Counted from the first letter of the stretch, positions 32,109 through 41,818 are shown. The stretch: 64,000 nucleotides of DNA from Mycolicibacterium xanthum (GCF_019710635.1 NZ_JAIFZS010000039.1:1-64000); one strand, 5' to 3'. Made by a program: numbers and translations. The notes: generated by a model from the letters alone, not told the origin.

Positions 32109-32969
32109 ATGGGCACCTACGCAGTCACCGGGTCGGCATCGGGGATGGGGCGGGCGACGGCGCGGAAACTGCGCGACAACGGCCACACCGTGATCGGCGT
32201 CGACCTCACGGAGGCCGAAATCGTCGCCGACCTGTCGACCCCGTCCGGGCGCGCGACCGCCGCGGGCGACGTCCTGGCGGCTTGCACGGGGAGACTCGAC
32301 GGGGCGGTGCTCGCGGCCGGGCTGGGACCGGCCCCGGGCCGCGACCGCCCGCACCTCATCGCGCAGGTGAACTACTTCGGCGTGGTGGAACTCCTCGAGG
32401 CATGGCGACCCGCGCTGGCCGCCGCCGACCGGGCCAAAGTCGTTGTCTTCTCCAGTAACTCGACCACGACCGTCCCCGTTGTGCCGCGCCGCACGGTGCG
32501 CGCCCTGCTCGCCGGCGACGGCGACAAGGCGATCCGCAGCCTTCGCGTGTTCGGTCCGGCCGCGCCGTCGATGGCCTACGCGGCCTCCAAGATCGCGGTC
32601 AGCCGGTGGGTGCGCCGGCATGCGGTGACCCGCGAATGGGCGGGTGCGGGCATCCGACTCAACGCGATCGCACCGGGAGCGATCATGACGCCGCTGCTGC
32701 AGAAGCAGCTCGACACCCCCGCAGAAGCCAAGGCCATCCATGCCTTCCCGGTCCCCATCGGCGGATTCGGCGACGCCGGGCGGCTGGCGGACTGGGTGCT
32801 CTTCATGCTCTCCGACTCCGCGGACTTCCTGTGCGGCAGCGTCGTTTTCGTCGACGGCGGGTCGGATGCCTACTTCCGTCCCGACGACTGGCCCAGGCCG
32901 GTGCCGGCACGCCGGCTGGCGTCCTACCTGTGGCGGTTCAAGAGATTCAAGGGTTATCCGCAGAGTTGA
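32109..32969 (+). CDS. Short-chain dehydrogenase/reductase
   Basis: This 286-residue NAD(P)-dependent oxidoreductase has the cofactor motif TGSASGMG near the N-terminus and the catalytic Ser with YAASK (Tyr-x-x-x-Lys); PG follows as IAPGAIMTP. The stretch between the Ser and Tyr is longer than usual, as in hydroxysteroid dehydrogenase-like SDRs. The substrate is unknown. The ATG has TAGGGT six bases upstream, so it is probably leaderless. It diverges from the DsbA-like gene and converges with the EamA exporter. Confidence 0.88.
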   Translation: MGTYAVTGSASGMGRATARKLRDNGHTVIGVDLTEAEIVADLSTPSGRATAAGDVLAACTGRLDGAVLAAGLGPAPGRDRPHLIAQVNYFGVVELLEAWRPALAAADRAKVVVFSSNSTTTVPVVPRRTVRALLAGDGDKAIRSLRVFGPAAPSMAYAASKIAVSRWVRRHAVTREWAGAGIRLNAIAPGAIMTPLLQKQLDTPAEAKAIHAFPVPIGGFGDAGRLADWVLFMLSDSADFLCGSVVFVDGGSDAYFRPDDWPRPVPARRLASYLWRFKRFKGYPQS

Positions 32970-32976
32970 TCGCGGT

Positions 32977-33026
32977 CACCCCTTCGGGCGGTCGTCCGGG
33001 CTGGACAGTCCTGCCGCGAAGGGTGG
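32977..33026. terminator. Imperfect hairpin between convergent genes
   Basis: CACCCCTTCG (32977-32986) and CGAAGGGTGG (33017-33026) can pair with one bulge. It lies between the converging SDR and EamA genes, so it could end both transcripts. The pairing is imperfect and no U-run follows. Confidence 0.35.
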
Positions 33027-33027
33027 C

Positions 33028-33936
33028 TCACATCGGCGCCGGCGGCTGTGGCGGCTGCTGAGGCGGCTGCTGAGGCCGGGCCTCCGATGTCGCTCTGACC
33101 ACCAGTGCCAGCATCACCGACCCGATACCGGCGACCTCGATCGTGGTGGGCGCCTGCGCCAGCACGACGGCGCCGACGACGGCAGCCGTGGCGGGCAGCA
33201 ACGCCAGCAGCAGCGCGAATCGAGCGCGTCCGATGGTGGAAAGGACGGGCTGGTCCAGTGCGTACGGGATGGCGCTGGACAAGACACCCACCGCGGCCCC
33301 GTACAGCCACGTTCGGGGTTCGACCAGCGCCGTGGCATCGACGGCCAGCTGGATGCCGATGAGCAGCGGCGCCAGCGCCACCGACGCCGCGGCGATCCCG
33401 ACGGCCAGCGAGTCCAGTCCGGCGCCGGCATCGGCCACCCGCTTGCCGAGCAGTATGTATCCCGCCCACAGGGCGGCCGCGATCAGCGCACAGACCACAC
33501 CCACCCGGTCGACATCGGTCTGTACCCCGGCCAGCAACACAACACCGGCACCCACCAGGGTCACTGCCAGCACGTCGCGGGCACGGCGGGACCCCAGGGT
33601 GGCCACCGCGATCGGGCCGACGAACTCGATGGCGACCGCGGTGCCGAGCGGGATCCGCGCGATCGCCTCGTAGAACGCCACGTTCATCCCCACCGTGACG
33701 AAGCCGAAGCAGGCGGCGGTCCAGGCCTGTCGGCCGGTCCAGCGCCTCCGCCACGGCCGCCGCCAGGCGAGCAGAACCACCGCGGCCGCTGCCGCGCGCA
33801 ACCACGCGACCGCTGCCGGATTCGTCGTCTCGAACAGGAACACCCCGACCGCGGCGCCCAGGTACTGCGACACGGCACCCACCACGAAGAACAGCGGGAC
33901 CGACCACCGGGGTAGCGGTCCAGCCGGTTGCGCCAT
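33028..33936 (-). CDS. EamA/DMT family transporter (RhtA-like)
   Basis: This is a 302-residue integral membrane protein with ten predicted helices in two EamA repeats. The first repeat has the pattern FFVVGAVSQYLGAAVGVFLF and VEFVGPIAVA; the second ends before a Gln/Pro-rich tail (QQPPQQPPQPPAP). RhtA-type members export homoserine, threonine or related metabolites. Substrate unknown. Confidence 0.87.
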   Translation of the reverse strand: MAQPAGPLPRWSVPLFFVVGAVSQYLGAAVGVFLFETTNPAAVAWLRAAAAAVVLLAWRRPWRRRWTGRQAWTAACFGFVTVGMNVAFYEAIARIPLGTAVAIEFVGPIAVATLGSRRARDVLAVTLVGAGVVLLAGVQTDVDRVGVVCALIAAALWAGYILLGKRVADAGAGLDSLAVGIAAASVALAPLLIGIQLAVDATALVEPRTWLYGAAVGVLSSAIPYALDQPVLSTIGRARFALLLALLPATAAVVGAVVLAQAPTTIEVAGIGSVMLALVVRATSEARPQQPPQQPPQPPAPM

Positions 33937-33983
33937 GGAACGAGTACACCAGGGCTACCCGGGCCCTTCCGCCCCTGCCAACC

Positions 33984-33995
33984 AACCAGGTGGTT
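33984..33995 (+). promoter_or_regulatory. Palindromic operator candidate before the acyl-CoA dehydrogenase pair
   Basis: AACCA-GG-TGGTT is a perfect 5-bp inverted repeat within ACCAACCAGGTGGTTAGT, 43 bases before the first fadE start. Palindromes of this ACCAACC type are typical TetR-family sites in front of mycobacterial lipid genes. A GATAGA lies close downstream as a possible -10. Confidence 0.5.
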
Positions 33996-34037
33996 AGTCT
34001 GGGCGATAGATCCGCCGACGCCGACGAGGAGGCCGGA

Positions 34038-35195
34038 ATGCAGCTGGCACTGACGCCCGAGGAAGCCGCCTTCCGCGACGAGTTACGCACCTTCTACCGC
34101 ACCCAGATCCCGGCCGAGATCCGCGAACGCACCCGCACCGGGGCCGAGGCCAACCGCGATGACATCGTCACCGCCCACAAGATCCTCAACGACCACGGGC
34201 TGGCCGTGCCGAACTGGCCGGTCGAGTGGGGCGGCAAGGACTGGACTCCGACACAGCAGCAGATCTGGCTCGACGAGATGCAGCTCGCCAGCGTGCCGGA
34301 GCCGCTGACGTTCAACGCCAACATGGTCGGCCCGGTGATCGCCGAGTTCGGCTCGCAGGACATCAAGCAGCGCTTCCTGCCGCCGACGGCGGCGCTGGAC
34401 ATCTGGTGGTGCCAGGGTTTCTCCGAACCCGAGGCCGGCTCCGACCTGGCATCGCTGCGGACGACCGCGCTGCGCGACGGTGACACCTACGTCGTCAACG
34501 GCCAGAAGACGTGGACCACCCTGGGCCAGTACGCCGACTGGATCTTCTGCCTGGTCCGCACCGACCCGAACGCCCCCAAGAAGCAGGCCGGTATCTCGTT
34601 CCTGCTGATCGACATGAACACCCCCGGCATCACGCTGCGGCCGATCAAACTGGTCGACGGCAGCTACGAGGTCAACGAGGTCTTCTTCGAAGACGTCCGG
34701 GTGCCGGCCGACCAGCTCGTCGGCGAGGAGAACCAGGGCTGGACGTATGCGAAGTTCCTGCTGGGCAATGAGCGCAACGGCATCGCCCAGGTCGGTCGCA
34801 CCAAACTGCGTCTGGCCGAGGTCAAGGAGCACGCGAAGGCCGGCGGGCTGCTCGACGACCCGTTGTTCGCCGCGCGGCTCGCCGAGGCCGAAAACGACAT
34901 TCTGGCACTGGAACTGACGCAGATGCGGGTGGCCTCGGGGTCCAAGGGCGGCAAGCCGAACCCCGCCTCGTCGGTGCTCAAGCTGCGCGGCAGCCAGTTG
35001 CAGCAGCTTGCCACCGAGCTCCTGGTGGAGGTGGCCGGGCCCGATGCCCTGCCCGTCGGCGCCGAGGACATCACCTCACCGGGGTGGGCCCAGCACAGCG
35101 GGCCGCGCTACCTGAACTACCGCAAGACATCCATCTACGGCGGCAGCAACGAGGTGCAGCGCACCATCATCGCGTCGACCATCCTCGGATTGTGA
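34038..35195 (+). CDS. Acyl-CoA dehydrogenase (subunit 1 of a pair)
   Basis: This is a 385-residue flavoprotein that forms the alpha-beta double bond of an acyl-CoA. The FAD/substrate signatures are present: WWCQGFSEPEAGSDLASLRT and the C-terminal YRKTSIYGGSNEVQRTII. The ATG at 34038 has GAGGAGG upstream and is chosen over an earlier ATG that lies within the operator region. It forms an operon with a second acyl-CoA dehydrogenase eight bases downstream. Such FadE pairs in mycobacteria form heterotetramers, often acting on steroid side chains or unusual acyl-CoAs. Confidence 0.93.
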   Translation: MQLALTPEEAAFRDELRTFYRTQIPAEIRERTRTGAEANRDDIVTAHKILNDHGLAVPNWPVEWGGKDWTPTQQQIWLDEMQLASVPEPLTFNANMVGPVIAEFGSQDIKQRFLPPTAALDIWWCQGFSEPEAGSDLASLRTTALRDGDTYVVNGQKTWTTLGQYADWIFCLVRTDPNAPKKQAGISFLLIDMNTPGITLRPIKLVDGSYEVNEVFFEDVRVPADQLVGEENQGWTYAKFLLGNERNGIAQVGRTKLRLAEVKEHAKAGGLLDDPLFAARLAEAENDILALELTQMRVASGSKGGKPNPASSVLKLRGSQLQQLATELLVEVAGPDALPVGAEDITSPGWAQHSGPRYLNYRKTSIYGGSNEVQRTIIASTILGL

Positions 35196-35203
35196 GGTGA
35201 GCT

Positions 35204-36310
35204 GTGGACTTTCAACTCAGTGAAGAACAGGTTCTGCTGCGCGACACCACCCGCGAGGTATTTTCGCGCGCCTACGATCCCGAGAGCAGGCTGAAGACCC
35301 TCGACACCGACCTCGGCTTCAGCCGCGAAGTGTGGAGCCAGTTGGCCGAGATCGGCGTTCTCGGGCTCGGCTTCGACGAGGATTCGGGCGGCCAGATCGA
35401 GATTCAGGTGGTGGCGACCGAGATCGGCCGACGCCTGGCACCCGAACCCGTCGTGCACGCCGCGCTGGGGCCGGGCACGTTGATCGCCGGGCTGGGCACC
35501 CCCGAGCAACGCTCGCTGCTCGACGAGGTCGCCGCCGGGGAACGGCTGCTGGCCTTCGCTCACCTCGAGCGCGGGATGCGGGGCCCGACCGCCGAGGTGA
35601 CGACGAACGCAGCGCGCGAAGGTGATTCGTGGCTGCTGAGCGGACGCAAGAACCCGGTCATCGCCGGCGACTGCGCGCACACACTCGTCGTCAGCGCCGC
35701 GCTGCCCGACGCCGGCACCGGGCTGTTCCTCGTCGACGCCTCGTCGGTGGTTCGGCAGCCCTACCGCACCTTCGACGGTCGGCGCGGCGCCCAGATCGAC
35801 CTGGATGCGACGCCCGCCGAACCGTTGGGCGAGGCGGCAGACGCCTCGGCGGCCGTCGGCGATGCGCTGGTGCGGGTCTCCTCGGCACTGTGCGCCGAGG
35901 CGCTCGGCGCGATGGAGGAGGCGCTGCGTCTGACGTCGGAGTACCTGACCCAGCGTAAGCAGTTCGGCGTCACGCTGAACACGTTCCAGACGCTCACCCA
36001 GCGGGCCGCCGACATGTACGTATCGCTGGAACTGGCCCGCAGCATGGCGCTGTACGCGGCGATGTCGATAGCCGACGGCGACCTCGACCCCACCATCGCG
36101 GCGCGGGCCAAGCTGCAGATCGGGCGATCGGGTCGACACATCGGCCAGGAAGCCATTCAGCTGCACGGCGGCATCGGGGTGACCGCCGAGTACCCCGTCG
36201 GGCACTACGCGGCGCGGCTGACCGCGATCGAGCAGACCCTGGGGTCGTCGCAGGACCAGCTGCACGTGCTGATGCGCCGGCTCGGCGACTACGAGGTCGT
36301 CACGATCTGA
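35204..36310 (+). CDS. Acyl-CoA dehydrogenase (subunit 2 of a pair)
   Basis: This 368-residue protein belongs to the acyl-CoA dehydrogenase family but is more divergent than its partner: the N-terminal half is shortened around the FAD-binding loop (SGRKNPVIAGDCAHTLVVSA). The C-terminal helices keep YLTQRKQFGVTLNTFQ and LHGGIGVTAEYPVGHY. It starts at GTG 35204, eight bases after the first gene's stop. The one full and one degenerate partner pattern is that of heteromeric FadE enzymes. Substrate unknown. Confidence 0.92.
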   Translation: MDFQLSEEQVLLRDTTREVFSRAYDPESRLKTLDTDLGFSREVWSQLAEIGVLGLGFDEDSGGQIEIQVVATEIGRRLAPEPVVHAALGPGTLIAGLGTPEQRSLLDEVAAGERLLAFAHLERGMRGPTAEVTTNAAREGDSWLLSGRKNPVIAGDCAHTLVVSAALPDAGTGLFLVDASSVVRQPYRTFDGRRGAQIDLDATPAEPLGEAADASAAVGDALVRVSSALCAEALGAMEEALRLTSEYLTQRKQFGVTLNTFQTLTQRAADMYVSLELARSMALYAAMSIADGDLDPTIAARAKLQIGRSGRHIGQEAIQLHGGIGVTAEYPVGHYAARLTAIEQTLGSSQDQLHVLMRRLGDYEVVTI

Positions 36311-36610
36311 GCCGTGCCCGGCGGCCAGGTCACGGCTGTCAAACCCAGATCACGAGCGGCCGCAGGCCCGGGGCCTCGGTCGTCGCCGCGTGAAGAAGCC
36401 GCTTCTGCGTTAGCCACTGCATCGGCAGGCTAACTGTGAAATAGTCACGACGAACGCCTGATGTTCTTCGCTACCCGGGGGATGGCGATGTTGCTGAGGA
36501 ATCCGGAATGCGTCGCTGAACGTGACGAATCGCATTGCATGAACGGACCGCGCATGCTCAGTGCAGAAGACGCGAGGCACCGCCCGGTCGGTGAGAAATC
36601 CGGCCGATGC
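36311..36610 (+). other. Intergenic region between fadE pair and secreted dehydrogenase
   Basis: These 300 bases lack a convincing gene. They hold a 7-bp inverted repeat GTTAGCC (36409-36415) / GGCTAAC (36428-36434) with a 12-base spacer, either a weak terminator or an operator. The frame of the next gene is open through the second half (ATGs at 36461 and 36540), but its residues do not resemble a secreted N-terminus. Confidence 0.45.
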
Positions 36611-39600
36611 GTGAAGTATGTCAGCCGATTCGGCGTGTTTGCAGTGGCGCTGGGAATCATGGGCGCACTTGCTACCGGCGCCGGAGTCGCTCGGGCCGAC
36701 TCGGACACCGATCCCGCGAACTCGGGTACTTCCGCCACCGATCCACCGACCTCGGTTTCATCGTCCTCCGACTCGGGTGCACCGGAGACCGCATCACCGA
36801 ACATCGGCTTGACGACGACCGGTGCCGGATCGTCGTCGGGCCCGCAGTCGTCGGTCACCGACACCTCGAAACCGTCCCCCGATTCGCCGGATTCGGACCT
36901 CGACCTCGATTCCCTCGGTTCCGATTTGTCCGACGAGGCGGGGTCCACGGATTCGCCCGACTCCGGCACGACGACGTTTGACGGCTCCCAGACTGCGCTG
37001 CCGTCGGCGTCGACGACGCCCGATGGGGCGGACGTCGCGACGATCCCGGAAGCCGCCAGCGACGACTCCAGTTCGAGCAGCACCACAGAAGAACCCGCCT
37101 CCGGCACCATCCAGACCGACCCCACTGACCCGGCAGTGGTCGAAACAACCGGCGGCACCGAGGGGTTGGCGCCCGGGGAACCGACCGCGGGAGAAACCGA
37201 ACCGCCCGGCGAAACCGCCGCGGGCCAGCCCGAAATCACACAGACGCTCGCCGGGCCTTCGGCCGACCCGCCGGCGGTCGAAACCGTCGGCTCGTCCGGC
37301 GACGTCGGTCTGGAATCGTTGTCGGCCGAGGATGCGGCGATCGTCGAGCAACTGGCCGCCGCCGTCGCGCGGACGGTCGAGACCGACACGACCGCCACGG
37401 GCAGCTTGCCGACCCCCCAGCAGGTCATCGCCCAGATCCAGGACCAGATCGACTCGACGATCAATACCGTCAAGGCGCAGTTGAGCGCGCGGGTAACCGA
37501 CTGCCTCTGCGAGGCAGTCAATCAAGTGCAGGTGTTCGTCAAGAACGTCGGCGACATACTCGGTCAACTGACGTCGCCCTCAGGCGATACGCCCGGACCC
37601 GAGAACCCGGTCATGTGGACGGTACTGGCATGGGTGCGCAAGCAAGTCGACGACGCCGTCGCCGCGTTCAACCGTTCACCACTTGGGAGTTGGCTACAGG
37701 AAGCCGAGGCCCAGATCACGAAGTTAGTCGACTCCCTCGGATATTCACCGTTGGGACGAATGCTCGTAGCGAATTACGCCGCATTCCTCGAACAATGCGG
37801 CGACTCCACAGAACTGCCATCCGACCTCGACCGCACCACTCTCGTCTCGGGCCTGAACGAACCGACGGACTTCGAACTCCTCACCGACCCGGACGATCCC
37901 GACCATGTCCACACGATCCTCATCACCGAGAAATCCGGCTCGATAAAGTCCTACGACGTTCACACCGGCGAGCTGACCACGCTGATAGAACTCGACGTGG
38001 TCAGCGCCGACGGCGAACGAGGTCTGGCCAGCCTCGCGGTGGACCCGAACTTCTGGAACGCCGGTCAAGAGGGATATCACACCGTCTACGCCGGGTACAC
38101 CAACGCCGACAACTACGATCAGCTGTCCAGTTTCACCATGTCGGACTCGCTGGATTCACTCGGCAACGAGCAGGTACTGGTGACATCGACATTGCCGGCC
38201 CAGGAGCTCCACCACGGCGGTGAGCTCGAGTTCGACCCCGAAGGAAAGTACCTCTACTGGGCGGTGGGCGACAACACGACGAACACCAACTCACAGGATC
38301 TGAGCAACATCCACGGAAAGATCCTGCGGTTGAACCGGGACGGCACACCAGTCGACGACAACCCGTTCATCGAGTCCGACAACCCGAACACGCGGCTGAT
38401 CTACGCCTACGGCTTCCGCAACCCGTTCCGTTTCGACTTCGCCCCGGACGGCACGCTGCTCGCCGGTGACGTCGGCGAGAAAACGTGGGAAGAGCTCAAT
38501 GTCATTTCGCCTGAGGCCAACTACGGCTGGCCCTACGCCGAAGGCATCTGCGACGACTGCGGGTACACCAATCCACTGTATGCCTATCACCACCCGCCTG
38601 AGACCCGCTCGGGCTCGATCACCTCGGTGCTGGTGTACACCGGCGACGCACTCGGTGAGCAATACACCGACAAGGTGTTCATCGCCGACTACTCGCTCGG
38701 CTGGATCCGGGTGCTGACCGTCGACTCGCAGTACTCCAGCGTGATCGACGTGCAGACCTTCGACGGCTCCGCCGGAACGGTGGTGAAACTGGCAGAGGGG
38801 CCGGACGGCAACATCTACCAGCTGGACATCTATCCCGGAGCGATCTCGGTGATCGCACCCTCAGGCGGTAACCGCGCTCCCACAGCGGTGATCACGGCAT
38901 CGGCAACATCGACTGCCGAGGATTCCCTCACCGTCGACTTCTCGGGCGCCGATTCCACCGACCCCGACGCCGGCGACACCCTGACGTACCTGTGGGACTT
39001 CGGCAACGGCACCACCTCCACCGAGGCCAATCCCACCGCGACCTTCACAAGGAACGCCGGCGACGACTTCACCGCCTACACGGTGACGCTGACCGTCAGT
39101 GACGGTGAGAAGGACAGCCAGGCGACGCAGCGGATCGTCGTGGGAAGCACGCCTCCCACGGCCACGATCTCGGTCAGCGATTTGACCTACGACGCCGGGG
39201 ACACCATCGTTTTCAGCGCCAGCGCCACCGATGATCAGGATGGCGAACTTCCGGAGGCCGCGTACAGCTGGACGGTCGAGTTCCACCACCTCGACCACAA
39301 ACATCCGTTCCTGAACGATGTCACCGGCTCCACGGGCACCATGACCGTTCCGACCAACCCCGACCAGCTCGACACCACCTACTACCGGATCATCCTGGTG
39401 GTGACCGACTCCAGCGGTCTGTCCACCACACAGTACGTCGATGTGAACCCGAACCTGGTCGAGCTCACGTTCGGTGCCAGTGACCCGGATGCGACCTACA
39501 CCCTGGACGGCATTCCCCATCAAGGCACCTACACCGAGCGCGGCGTGGTCGGCGTGGTCCGCACCCTGGGAGCCGTGTCGCCGCAGACGGTCGGAGGCGA

Positions 39601-39709
39601 AGTGCTCGTATTCGACAGCTGGTCCGACGGCGGGGCCGCCACGCACACCGTCGTGACTCCGTCGACGGAGACCTCGTACACCGTGACGTACACGCCGGAG
39701 TCGGCCTGA
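36611..39709 (+). CDS. Large secreted sugar-dehydrogenase-like protein with PKD domains
   Basis: This is a 1032-residue exported protein. The GTG start gives KYVSRFGVFAVALGIMGALA and a cleavage site after ARA29, a signal peptide common in mycobacteria. Residues about 30-280 are a Ser/Thr/Asp/Pro/Glu-rich disordered spacer, then about 290-400 are helical with one Cys-x-Cys. Residues about 410-750 form a glucose/sorbosone dehydrogenase-type beta-propeller (LHHGGELEFDPEGKYLYWAV, AYGFRNPFRFDF, ANYGWPYAEG). A PKD domain (about 757-840, YLWDFGNGTTST) and a second Ig-like unit follow. Homologous propellers bind PQQ and oxidise sugars. ATG 36540 is an alternative start. Confidence 0.88.
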   Translation: MKYVSRFGVFAVALGIMGALATGAGVARADSDTDPANSGTSATDPPTSVSSSSDSGAPETASPNIGLTTTGAGSSSGPQSSVTDTSKPSPDSPDSDLDLDSLGSDLSDEAGSTDSPDSGTTTFDGSQTALPSASTTPDGADVATIPEAASDDSSSSSTTEEPASGTIQTDPTDPAVVETTGGTEGLAPGEPTAGETEPPGETAAGQPEITQTLAGPSADPPAVETVGSSGDVGLESLSAEDAAIVEQLAAAVARTVETDTTATGSLPTPQQVIAQIQDQIDSTINTVKAQLSARVTDCLCEAVNQVQVFVKNVGDILGQLTSPSGDTPGPENPVMWTVLAWVRKQVDDAVAAFNRSPLGSWLQEAEAQITKLVDSLGYSPLGRMLVANYAAFLEQCGDSTELPSDLDRTTLVSGLNEPTDFELLTDPDDPDHVHTILITEKSGSIKSYDVHTGELTTLIELDVVSADGERGLASLAVDPNFWNAGQEGYHTVYAGYTNADNYDQLSSFTMSDSLDSLGNEQVLVTSTLPAQELHHGGELEFDPEGKYLYWAVGDNTTNTNSQDLSNIHGKILRLNRDGTPVDDNPFIESDNPNTRLIYAYGFRNPFRFDFAPDGTLLAGDVGEKTWEELNVISPEANYGWPYAEGICDDCGYTNPLYAYHHPPETRSGSITSVLVYTGDALGEQYTDKVFIADYSLGWIRVLTVDSQYSSVIDVQTFDGSAGTVVKLAEGPDGNIYQLDIYPGAISVIAPSGGNRAPTAVITASATSTAEDSLTVDFSGADSTDPDAGDTLTYLWDFGNGTTSTEANPTATFTRNAGDDFTAYTVTLTVSDGEKDSQATQRIVVGSTPPTATISVSDLTYDAGDTIVFSASATDDQDGELPEAAYSWTVEFHHLDHKHPFLNDVTGSTGTMTVPTNPDQLDTTYYRIILVVTDSSGLSTTQYVDVNPNLVELTFGASDPDATYTLDGIPHQGTYTERGVVGVVRTLGAVSPQTVGGEVLVFDSWSDGGAATHTVVTPSTETSYTVTYTPESA

Positions 39710-39745
39710 TCACCCGCCACGCCGACCCGCCGCCGTCCTGGCAGG

Positions 39746-40639
39746 TCAGGCCAGGTCGCTGATCACGTCGGCGACGCGGCGCACCTGGTCGAGGTCGGCG
39801 CTGGTCGGGATCAGGTGCACCTCGTCGGTGCCGATCTCGGCGAAGCGTTTCAACACCGCGTGGAGTTGATCTTCGGTGCCCGCCCACCCGGTCGTCGGCG
39901 CCATCGCGTCGACGACCGGGGCGGGGATCCAGTTCATGTACCGCAACAGGTGCCGGTGCACCTGTTGCCGCGGTGCGTCACCGTCGCCGACGGCGAACCA
40001 GAACGATGTGGCCAGGTGCGGTGGGTTTCGCCCCGCCCGGTCCCAGGCTTCCCTGGCGACGTCGAACAACGCGCTCTCCCGGTCCACATCCAGGTCCAGC
40101 GTGATGCCGGCCAGTCCGTCTGCCCAGGCGGCGGCGCTGCGCACCGTCTTGGGCCCCATCGTGCCGACGAGTAGCTGCGGCCCGCCCCGCTGTACCGGCG
40201 GCGGCCCGACCGGCAGCATCGCGCCGGTGAGGTTCTCTCCGGCCCAGACCCGCTTCATCACCGCCACCCGATCGCCGAGCCGGCGCATTGTCTGCGTCGC
40301 CGGGTCGGCCCCGACGGCGCGGTAGTCCTCGTGGCGTCCGCCCACCCCGATCCCGACGGTCAGCCGTCCGCCGCACAGCAGGTCGCCGGTGGCCAGTTGC
40401 TTGGCCAGCATCACCGGGTCGTGCAACTGTGGGATGACCACCGTGGTGACCAGCCGCACCCGGTCCGTCCAGGCCGCCAGCGCCCCGAGCAACGTCAGGC
40501 TCTCCGGGTTGTCGAACGCGATCCGCTCACCCCAGCACAGCGACGAGAACGGGCCGTCGTCGACGAACTGCGCCCACGCCTTGAGCGTCTCGCGGTCGAG
40601 GTCGGCCTCCATCACCGGCATCGTCATCCCGATCCGCAC
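39746..40639 (-). CDS. LLM-class (luciferase-like) F420-dependent oxidoreductase
   Basis: This 297-residue TIM-barrel protein has the luciferase-like monooxygenase pattern: LVTTVVIPQLHDPVMLAKQL and GGRLTVGIGVGGRHEDY. In mycobacteria this group mostly uses coenzyme F420. The role is unknown. It lies 36 bases after a same-strand TDT transporter gene and may share its transcript. Confidence 0.87.
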   Translation of the reverse strand: MRIGMTMPVMEADLDRETLKAWAQFVDDGPFSSLCWGERIAFDNPESLTLLGALAAWTDRVRLVTTVVIPQLHDPVMLAKQLATGDLLCGGRLTVGIGVGGRHEDYRAVGADPATQTMRRLGDRVAVMKRVWAGENLTGAMLPVGPPPVQRGGPQLLVGTMGPKTVRSAAAWADGLAGITLDLDVDRESALFDVAREAWDRAGRNPPHLATSFWFAVGDGDAPRQQVHRHLLRYMNWIPAPVVDAMAPTTGWAGTEDQLHAVLKRFAEIGTDEVHLIPTSADLDQVRRVADVISDLA

Positions 40640-40675
40640 GTCCGCGATTCTGGCACGGAGCGCGGGGCCGCGGCG

Positions 40676-41818
40676 TCAGCGCGGCGGATCTGCGGCCGGT
40701 GGATCCTTCTGCGCCCGCACCGGGGCGGCCCCGGGCGGGGCGAACAGTCCGCGACGCACACCGCCGCGGAAGGTGCGCACCGCCACCAGCAGCCACGTAC
40801 ACAGCAGCCCCAGGTAGGCCAGCGCCGCGGCCACCCGAAACGCCGGCAGCCCGGTGTGCAGCGCCAGTTGGGTCGTCCCGGTGACGAAGGTACCGACCGG
40901 GAAGGTCAGGCTCCACCAGGTCAACGCGAACGGCATGCCGCGGCGCAGGGTGCGCACGGTCAACGAGGTGGCCAGCGCGATCCACAACACCGAGAATCCC
41001 CACACCGGCACGCCGTAGAGGACCGCGAACACGTTCATCCCATCGGCCAGGATCGGATCCAGCGTGAGGGCGGCATCGGTGCCGAGAAGCCCTGCGACGG
41101 TGATGGACTGCCCGAGCGGGCCGAGCACGATCCACAGCGTGGGCACCCGTGCCGTGCCGGAGGTCCCGAAGTGCGCCAGCCTGCTCCAGATCATCGTGAT
41201 GATGATCAGCGAGGCGACCAGCGACATGCCGAACATCGCCAGGCAGCCGTAGAACATCGTGGTGCGGCCGACGCCGTCGGCCATGTGCGGGATCAGCAGC
41301 GCACCGGTGGCCGCCGACACCATCGGCGGAACCACCGGCATCAGCCAGCCGCCGAACGCGGCATCGGGTCCGACGTGGTACTGGGTGAACATCAGAAACG
41401 GGATGCTCGCCGCCGTCCACAGACCACCGACGGTGCCCGCGGTCCACAGCACCCAGGCCAGGTCGACCGCGGCGCGCTGACCGATCAGGTCCACGCCGAC
41501 CAGCAGCGCCCCCGCACCGACCGTGAGCAACGCCATCGGCGCGGCGCCGTAGAAGTGCGCCATCTGCGGGTTGTGCGCGTGGCTGCGGGCCACCACGGGG
41601 TTGCGCACCCAGTGCGCACCGGTCGCGCCGACGAGCACCACCAGCCACACCGTCGCGGCCACCCACACCACCAGCGCGAAGGTGCGCAGCCCCGGGATGT
41701 GCACCGGCAGCGAGGCGCCCGCGGTCGCCACGATGCCGGTCCCCATCACCGAGGCGAACCAGTTGGGCCCGAGATAGCCCAGCACGCTGTGCCGGTCCGC
41801 TGTCGGTTCGGCGGTCAT
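40676..41818 (-). CDS. TDT/SLAC1 family transporter
   Basis: This is a 380-residue integral membrane protein with about ten helices (for example NWFASVMGTGIVATAGASL near the start, the typical opening of the tellurite-resistance/dicarboxylate transporter family). Members move C4-dicarboxylates, sulfite or act as anion channels. Nothing in the sequence fixes the substrate. It diverges from a two-component sensor gene. Confidence 0.87.
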   Translation of the reverse strand: MTAEPTADRHSVLGYLGPNWFASVMGTGIVATAGASLPVHIPGLRTFALVVWVAATVWLVVLVGATGAHWVRNPVVARSHAHNPQMAHFYGAAPMALLTVGAGALLVGVDLIGQRAAVDLAWVLWTAGTVGGLWTAASIPFLMFTQYHVGPDAAFGGWLMPVVPPMVSAATGALLIPHMADGVGRTTMFYGCLAMFGMSLVASLIIITMIWSRLAHFGTSGTARVPTLWIVLGPLGQSITVAGLLGTDAALTLDPILADGMNVFAVLYGVPVWGFSVLWIALATSLTVRTLRRGMPFALTWWSLTFPVGTFVTGTTQLALHTGLPAFRVAAALAYLGLLCTWLLVAVRTFRGGVRRGLFAPPGAAPVRAQKDPPAADPPR

